Source of the DNA: Pseudolabrys sp.
Lineage (GTDB): Bacteria; Pseudomonadota; Alphaproteobacteria; Rhizobiales; Xanthobacteraceae
NCBI GenBank assembly: GCA_026125925.1
Contig: JAHCKF010000245.1
Span: forward strand, 1 to 5,632
Direction of reading: 5' to 3'
Length of the DNA: 5,632 nt
Shown here: piece after piece, positions 4,392-5,632 of the stretch
How the letters are laid out: every line of letters starts with the position of its first letter
Numbering within the stretch: the first letter of the stretch is position 1
Notes under the pieces: generated by a model
The model's database searches: none
Told to the model about the DNA's origin: nothing
What the model saw: only the letters and a program-made list of their open reading frames with translations
Program-made: the position numbers and the translations under genes

Positions 4392-5632
4392 ACGAGGATA
4401 GCGGCTGGCTTTCTTCCATTCCACCCTGCGCCAGGAACTGTTCCAGCCAGTGGATGTGATAGTCGCCGTTGATGATGTCGTTCTCGCGCACCAAAGCGCG
4501 GAACAGCGGCAGCGTCGTCTCGATGCCGTCGACGACGACTTCGTCGAGCGCGCGCTTGAGCCGCATCAGGCATTCCTGGCGCGTCTTGCCGTGCACGATC
4601 AGCTTGCCGACGAGCGAGTCGTAATAGGGCGGGATCGAGTAGCCCTGATAGACGGCGGAATCGATGCGCACGCCGAGACCGCCGGGCGGGTGATAGTGCA
4701 GGATCTTGCCGGGCGAGGGTCGGAATGACACCGGGTTTTCCGCGTTGATGCGGCACTCGATGGCATGGCCGTGGAAGCGGATGTCGCTCTGCTTCAGGGT
4801 CAGTTCGGCGCCGGCCGCGACGCGGATCTGCTCGAAGATCAGGTCGATGTCGGTGATCATCTCGGTCACCGGATGCTCGACCTGGATGCGCGTGTTCATT
4901 TCGATGAAATAGAACTCGCCGTTCTCATACAGAAATTCGACGGTGCCGACGCCGAGATACTGGATCTCGCGCATCGCCTTGGCGACCGTCTCGCCGATCT
5001 TGTCGCGCGCGGCGACATTGAGGGCGGGCGAGGGGCTCTCCTCGAGTACTTTCTGGTGACGGCGCTGCAGCGAGCAGTCGCGCTCGCCGAGATGGATGGC
5101 GTTGCCCTTGCCGTCGCCGAGCACCTGGATCTCGATGTGGCGCGGCTTGCCGAGATACTTTTCGATGTACACGGCGTCGCTGCCGAAATTGGCCTTGGCT
5201 TCCGAGCGCGCGGTGGACAGCGCGTTGGCGAGTTCGTCGGCCGAGCGCGCGACGCGCATGCCCTTGCCGCCGCCGCCGGCCGCGGCCTTGATCAGCACCG
5301 GGAAGCCGATGTCCTTGGCGACGCGCGCCGCTTCGGCATCGTCGGTGACGCCGCCATCGGAACCGGGCACGACCGGAATGCCGAGGCGCTTGGCCGTGCG
5401 CTTGGCCTCGATCTTGTCGCCCATGATGCGGATGTGTTCGGCCTTGGGGCCGATGAAGTGCAGGCCGTGTTCGGCGAGGATTTCGGCGAAGCGGGCGTTC
5501 TCGGACAGGAAGCCGTAGCCGGGATGCACGGCGTCGGCGCCGGTGATCTCGCAGGCGGCCAGGATCGCCGGGATGTTGAGATAGCTGTCTTTCGCCGCCG
5601 GCGGGCCGATGCAGACGCTCTCGTCGGCAAAT
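4390..5632 (-). CDS. accC: Biotin carboxylase subunit of acetyl-CoA carboxylase, partial (N-terminus missing)
   Basis: AccC catalyses ATP- and bicarbonate-dependent carboxylation of biotin on the carrier protein AccB, the first half-reaction of malonyl-CoA synthesis in the cytoplasm. The window holds 413 residues plus the stop; by comparison with E. coli AccC as remembered, about 43 N-terminal residues lie past the right edge. The first visible residues are FADESVCIGPPAAKDSYLNI. Active-site positions are conserved (E. coli numbering in brackets): Lys73 in IMGDK (116); Lys115 before the AAAGGGGKG ATP-grasp glycine loop (159); His165 in RHIEIQ (209); Lys194 in RRHQKV (238); Glu232 (276); EMNTR with Glu244, Asn246 and Arg248 (288, 290, 292); and Arg294 in CRINAE (338). 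An in-frame GTG at 5529 is an internal Val, not the start. The C-terminus is full length. accB is expected immediately upstream, outside the window. Pyruvate or propionyl-CoA carboxylase subunits share the fold, but the protein ends at the single-subunit AccC length, with no biotinyl or transferase domain. Confidence 0.96.
   Translation of the reverse strand, partial: FADESVCIGPPAAKDSYLNIPAILAACEITGADAVHPGYGFLSENARFAEILAEHGLHFIGPKAEHIRIMGDKIEAKRTAKRLGIPVVPGSDGGVTDDAEAARVAKDIGFPVLIKAAAGGGGKGMRVARSADELANALSTARSEAKANFGSDAVYIEKYLGKPRHIEIQVLGDGKGNAIHLGERDCSLQRRHQKVLEESPSPALNVAARDKIGETVAKAMREIQYLGVGTVEFLYENGEFYFIEMNTRIQVEHPVTEMITDIDLIFEQIRVAAGAELTLKQSDIRFHGHAIECRINAENPVSFRPSPGKILHYHPPGGLGVRIDSAVYQGYSIPPYYDSLVGKLIVHGKTRQECLMRLKRALDEVVVDGIETTLPLFRALVRENDIINGDYHIHWLEQFLAQGGMEESQPLSS

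Noticed and set aside
4349..4756. A 135-codon frame on the minus strand within accC
   Set aside because: Alternative frame inside the well-conserved accC coding region; Arg/Ala/Pro-rich with no motif.

Overview
The window is a GC-rich chromosomal segment from an alphaproteobacterium, most likely order Hyphomicrobiales (Rhizobiales), for example a Bradyrhizobium/Rhodopseudomonas- or Xanthobacteraceae-like organism. This rests on recognition of protein families (a CHASE3 kinase with a Rcp1-like receiver, an Omp25/31-type porin-like barrel with a 'FTWTGVYAGVNAGY' N-terminus, an alphaproteobacterial-style AccC) and on base composition. It is not based on a database search.

Layout. From position 1 to about 3305, four genes run on the minus strand. 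In transcription order they are an AraC-family regulator (2346-3305), a small SRPBCC/AHSA1 protein (1785-2228), a membrane-bound CHASE3 sensor histidine kinase (156-1670, or up to 1751 with an alternative start) and a single-domain response regulator cut by the left edge (<1-159). The kinase and response regulator are tightly coupled: the last kinase codons carry a strong ribosome binding site, and a TTG start overlaps the kinase stop. A 346-bp intergenic region (3306-3651) separates the AraC gene from a divergent outer-membrane beta-barrel gene (3652-4365, plus strand). The right end (4390-5632) is the C-terminal nine tenths of biotin carboxylase AccC on the minus strand, convergent with the barrel gene. 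Its first 43 or so residues, and presumably accB, lie beyond the right edge.

How they work together. The kinase and response regulator form a two-component pair, probably sensing a periplasmic or membrane signal through CHASE3. The AraC regulator probably controls itself with the SRPBCC gene, the divergent outer-membrane protein, or both. The intergenic region carries two near-identical 21-bp tandem repeats (3456-3497) preceded by a 10-bp palindrome, and the spacing suits an AraC-type dimer on direct-repeat half-sites. AccC is housekeeping fatty-acid synthesis and is unrelated to the rest.

Nothing here looks like a mobile element, phage, CRISPR array, RNA gene or new defence system. The most interesting points are the putative operator array, the non-ATG starts in the two-component genes, and an elongated dimerisation hairpin in the kinase. 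Very long open frames lie opposite the kinase and the AraC gene; they are judged to be GC-driven shadows.
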